Assembly: GCF_000213175.1 (NCBI RefSeq)
Contig: NW_009799179.1
Span: 5,305,658-5,369,657, forward strand
Direction of reading: 5' to 3'
Source: Neurospora tetrasperma FGSC 2508
Taxonomy: Eukaryota > Ascomycota > Sordariomycetes > Sordariales > Sordariaceae
DNA: 64,000 nucleotides
Shown: one piece after another, positions 60,090 to 64,000 of the stretch
How positions within the stretch are numbered: the first letter of the stretch is position 1
Layout: each line of letters starts with the position of its first letter
Made by a program: the position numbers and the translations under genes
Notes under the pieces: generated by a model
The model's database searches: none
Told to the model about the DNA's origin: nothing
What the model saw: the letters and a program-made list of their open reading frames with translations, nothing else

Positions 60090-61074
60090 TGTGCTTTGGT
60101 CGAGGTTGAAATGTGAGGTTTGTTGGAAAGAGGAGATATTGTGAAGTGAGGATTATTCCTGTGTGAACATGTCAATCCGGGGAGCTAGTAGTAAAGCTAA
60201 TATTATCTTCTGGCGTTGTCAATGGCGGATGTACTCGTGGATGATGATTGGAAAACGAGGTGCCTTGTCCCGTCGCGTTTGAGGTGGATTTCCGGGGCGT
60301 TGCGCGCTTCGTGGATTGACAAGGGAACTTTCCGTCCAGGAACCAAGCTACGCAGGCGGGCAAGTTCCAGCCAGTGACAGCGGCAGGCAATAGAGCCGCT
60401 TGGCGGCGGCAGCCCCACAACAGTACAGTTACACGTGACTACCTCCTGGCTCAACCTAGCCAACTCTATTCAAATGCTCACGGGTGACTTGCATCTTGAC
60501 AAAACCATTGTAATAATGTTTGTCATGATTGAAATAACCGCTGCTGGCCTAATGTCGACTCGAGCCTCTCAGTGGCCCCGTTTCAGCCTGGTTACAAAAT
60601 CGCTGCATACACCATCATTCGACAGGATGGAACGTGGAAAGGTACGGAGAGGACATCTCATAGATAGCGAGGAACCACATTCCCTAGTCTGAACCAACGG
60701 TTTGTCGCTGTATTCCAATGCTCAGTGTCCGTCTCAGCGGTCTCGTTCTTCACTACTCCTGAGCCGCCGGCAGTAGCTAGTCTTCCGTCCCTGCACGATC
60801 GGACGGGCATGGATCGCAGGTATTCTTCACTGGTTTCAATGCGGTACAGCATCATAGTTCTTGTTCACTGCGAGTGGGAGAAAAAAATTTCGAATTCCAG
60901 TTCATGCTAAAGTACCACTTTTTAATTCCAGTTCATACCATAAATCGGCATCTTGGCTGATGCATCTTACGTGTTTACCCTTTCGTTAGTTGCCAAAACA
61001 CTGAAGCAACCGTTTCCCAATGTCTAGATCGTCTCCTGACCAACATATCATATCCATTCCATACCGTACTCTCT
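60090..61074. other. Intergenic, ssr4 promoter / 6PGDH 3' flank
   Basis: About 985 bases between two co-oriented minus-strand genes. No gene or repeat is seen, apart from a direct repeat of about 12 bases (TTCCAGTTCAT) near 60895 and 60926. Confidence 0.5.
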
Positions 61075-63083
61075 TTACGCCTGGTAGGTGGAAGCGGAAA
61101 CGTTGCCGCCGCGGCCAGTCCAGTTGACGTGGATGTACTTGCCCTCGGGGTACTTCTCGTTGGCGTACTCGGGCTTGACCAAGAAGGTGTGGGCGCCGAA
61201 GTAGTCGCGCTGAGCCTGGAGCAGGTTCGCGGGGAGGTCCTTGGTGCGGTAGCCATCGAACCACGACAGAGCAGTGGAGAAAGCGGGAGTGGGAAGACCA
61301 AGGAGAGCAGCCTTGGCAACGACATCACGCCAGCCGGGCTGGGCCTTGTGGATGGCCTTGTTGAAGAAGTCGTCGAACAAAAGGTTCTCGAGGTCGGGGT
61401 TCTTGCGGTAAGCAGCGGTGATGTCCTTCAGGAAGACGGAGCGGATAATGCAACCACCGCGCCACATGAGGGCAATGGAAGGCTTGTTGAGCTTCCAGTT
61501 GTACTCCTTAGCAGCCTGTGATCAAAATAGCGTTAGCAATCGCACCTCGGTGATAGTCTGTTCTGCGCATCCACATACCTCCTGCATGAGCATGAAGCCC
61601 TGGGCATAAGAGATGATCTTGGAAGCATAGAGAGCCTGCTCGAGGTCCTCCAAGAACTGCTCCTTATCACCCTCGAACTTGTTGGCACGGCCAACGAACT
61701 CGAGCTTAGTGGAGGCCTTGACACGCTCCTCCTTGATGCCAGACAGGCAGCGAGCAAGGACAGCCTCGGCAATGAGGGTGACAGGCATGCCCAGGTCAAG
61801 GGCGTTGACAGCAGTCCACTTGCCAGTACCCTTCTGGCCAGCCTTGTCGAGAATCTTCTCGACGAGAGGAGTGCCATCATCGTCGGTGAAGTACATGATA
61901 TCCCTGGTGATCTCAATCAGGAACGAGTCGAGAACGCCCTTGTTCCACTTGGCAAACACATCACCCATCTCCTTGTGGGAGAGGCCGAGACCGCGCTTCA
62001 TAATGTCGTAGGCCTGTACCAAGTCATCAGTTAAACGGTGTCCTCATTCGCCTCAAAAACCACGTATGGCAGAGTGCATTGGGGCTACTGACCTCGCAGA
62101 TGAGCTGCATGTCACCGTACTCAATGCCGTTGTGGACCATCTTGACGTAGTGGCCAGCACCCTCGTCACCGACCCACTCGCAGCAGGCCTCGCCATCGCT
62201 CTTGGCAGCAATGGACTGGAAGATGTCCTTGATGTGAGGCCAGGCAGCCTCGTCACCACCGGGCATCAGCGAAGGGCCGTAGCGGGCACCCTCCTCACCA
62301 CCAGAGACACCGGAACCAACGAAGTGGAGGCCCTTGGAGGCAAGGTACTTTGTCCTGCGGTTGCTGTCGGGGAAGTGAGAGTTACCGCCATCAATGATGA
62401 TGTCGCCCTTCTCGAGGAGGGGGAGGAGAGTCTCGATCCAGTCATCGACGGGCTTGCCGGCCTGGACGAGGAGCATGATGCGGCGGGGGGACTTGAGCTT
62501 GGAGACGAACTCCTCGGTGGACTTGGCACCAACGATCGACTTGCCCTTGGCCTCGTTGGCAAGGAAATGGTCGACCTTGGAAACGGTACGGTTGAAGGCG
62601 CAGACGGTGAAGCCATGGTCGGCCATGTTGAGGATCAAGTTCTGACCCCTATTACACACCACGTTAGCGAGGCCCCGTGCGGCACGGTTGAGGGGGATGC
62701 TCGAAGAGCATTAACTTACATGACGGCCAGGCCGATGAGGCCGATATCAGCGCTTGGGGCATCGTTAGCACTTGTCTGACTTTGAGATTGGGACTGGGAG
62801 CCCGGCTTCACAGCTCCGCCAACAATGATGTTCGCTAGGCGAGCGCTGGAGGCACTCAGTTGGTATGCAGGGCAAACAGGACAAGCAAGCTCTTTCCGTC
62901 ACACATCACGGCGAGAGGACTATCGCTTCTTTGAAAGAGGTCCCTCGTCGACACACAGTCACATCCTGACCGCCAGCAGAATGCGCGCCGTGGCAAGATC
63001 GAGAGCTTCCAACAGAGAACGTTCACAGGCGGGTAGAGCGGGGGAGGCGGGGTAGTGAAAAGGACTTACACAGGTCCAGACAT
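61075..63083 (-). CDS. gnd1: 6-phosphogluconate dehydrogenase, decarboxylating
   Basis: Five exons (63083-63070, 62752-62720, 62648-62093, 62013-61579, 61515-61075) give 492 aa, the normal family length. The first two exons are very small (14 and 33 nt); together with exon 3 they form the NADP-binding start [20 protein letters not shown], with the GxxGxxG-type turn at residues 9-17. DGGNS at 102-106, the substrate signature [19 protein letters not shown] at 129-147, and [10 protein letters not shown] with the catalytic Lys at 185 are intact. The C-terminal part has GTGKWT and the end [13 protein letters not shown]. The enzyme makes ribulose-5-phosphate, CO2 and NADPH in the cytosolic oxidative pentose phosphate pathway. 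Codon use is strongly biased. Intron 1 is long (317 bp). A G-rich run lies 130-160 bases upstream of the start. Confidence 0.97.
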
Positions 63084-64000
63084 CTTGTAGGCTTTTGTAG
63101 GGTATCTTGGTTTACGATTTCTCAAGCGTTTGGTTGTTTGGAAGAACAAGAAGCAAAAGGCAAGATAAATAAGTTGGAAAAGATGAGATTACTCAACGAA
63201 GAGGGATTTCCAATTGGAGGGGGGGGGGGGAGGGAGGGGGTCAAATAAAGAATGTACCTGCGAGCTGAGGTAATGACGAAACTTTGGAGAGGGATCCTGG
63301 AGCCTTCGACTTCGGAGGGGTCAATGGGCAGTCAATCAGCGTGGCAGTGGGCAAGCCAAAATGTAACAAGTGGAAACACTTCCAAAATCCGAACAGGCCC
63401 TGCATCATCTTGGCCTGTACCTTTCGGTAGAATATCCCTAGTTGCAGACCGGCGATAGCACACGAGTTCCACTCTTGTCGTCCGCTCTGGACATCTCACT
63501 TTTTGACATTTGCACCCACGGGAGACAACAGCCAGTCGCGATCGCCGTTGCCTCGCTGCATCATTCAGTCGATGTTATGGAAAGTCGAGTGGGCAAGTGT
63601 TCGCCCTCTCCCATCTTTTGTCCCGAGGACATGGAATGGGGTATTCATCCTTCCAAACTTGATCTCCGTACGGTGCGATGACAGCTGCAGAATGGATAGC
63701 CCGGCATTTTCTTCCGTGGACCTGGAAGAAATTATTCCGCCGTCCTGCCTCAGAAAACCCCCGCGGCGGGATCGGAAGGCTCCATGTCCCATTTGTTGGT
63801 CTGGATCAGCCATGGTGCGAAACGATCCACTCATTCACCACTTCGTTGAGGTCAACCATTCCAACCTAGAGAGCTTGGCTTTTGATGCCAATGTGCACCG
63901 AGCCGGTACGAGAGGCAAACCCGGCAAGGTATATATCTCAGCACCATACATCTCTACCCAAAATAACGGTCAAGAATGTTAAGCAAGCTGGTTATCGGGG
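63084..64000. promoter_or_regulatory. Upstream region of 6PGDH
   Basis: About 900 bases of promoter and leader. On the plus strand 63217-63240 is almost pure G (a long G run, then AGGGAGGGGG), so the transcribed strand sense is a C-run. No gene can be supported to the window end. Confidence 0.5.

Overview
This window is nuclear DNA from a filamentous ascomycete, most likely a Neurospora/Sordaria-type Sordariomycete. The evidence is short GT-AG introns (mostly 53-160 bp) with CTAAC-type branch sites, fungal-specific protein families (Spa2, Ssr4, a Zn2Cys6 regulator, a MARVEL protein, a DUF3807-like protein), poly-N and poly-Q tracts inside disordered proteins, and long intergenic stretches rich in T, CT and AG runs. 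The genus is an inference from protein similarity. I saw no transposon, virus, CRISPR array, rRNA gene or convincing tRNA.

Layout. 0-9 kb: the 3' end of an IQGAP-related RasGAP (+), converging on the polarisome scaffold spa2 (-), then the RNA polymerase II CTD phosphatase ssu72 (-). 11-23.5 kb: a co-oriented (+) series of an Nbp2-like SH3 protein, mitochondrial cytochrome b5 reductase mcr1, a DUF3807-like protein, a Zn2Cys6 transcription factor and a MARVEL-type membrane protein. 23.5-25.7 kb: an 803-N gap whose two flanks are the same sequence, so the last exon of the neighbouring M28 peptidase gene appears twice. 25.5-32.4 kb: a divergent pair, a glutamate-carboxypeptidase-like M28 peptidase (-) and an MFS transporter (+). 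33-37.5 kb: a Ser-Pro-repeat protein (-) divergent from the autophagy PI3-kinase subunit atg14 (+). 37.5-40.8 kb: repeat-rich DNA that appears to encode a spliced minus-strand transcript. 40.8-44.7 kb: a large unrecognised protein with a hydrophobic N-terminus (-). 48.8-55.2 kb: the kinetochore scaffold spc105/spc7 (-), divergent from ribosomal protein uS17 (rps11, +). 57.8-63.1 kb: the SWI/SNF-RSC subunit ssr4 (-) and 6-phosphogluconate dehydrogenase (-).

The genes do not form a pathway cluster. They are mostly conserved housekeeping functions: polarity, transcription, kinetochore, translation, autophagy and pentose phosphate metabolism. Exon-intron models were built by hand from splice consensus, reading frame and family conservation. 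The least ordinary material lies between genes: a run of five well-formed introns on the minus strand at 37.67-38.59 kb in duplicated modules, a second pair of introns around a 30-nt exon at 33.27-33.43 kb, three near-identical palindromic 15-mers at 33.09-33.16 kb, and the artefactual duplication at the gap.
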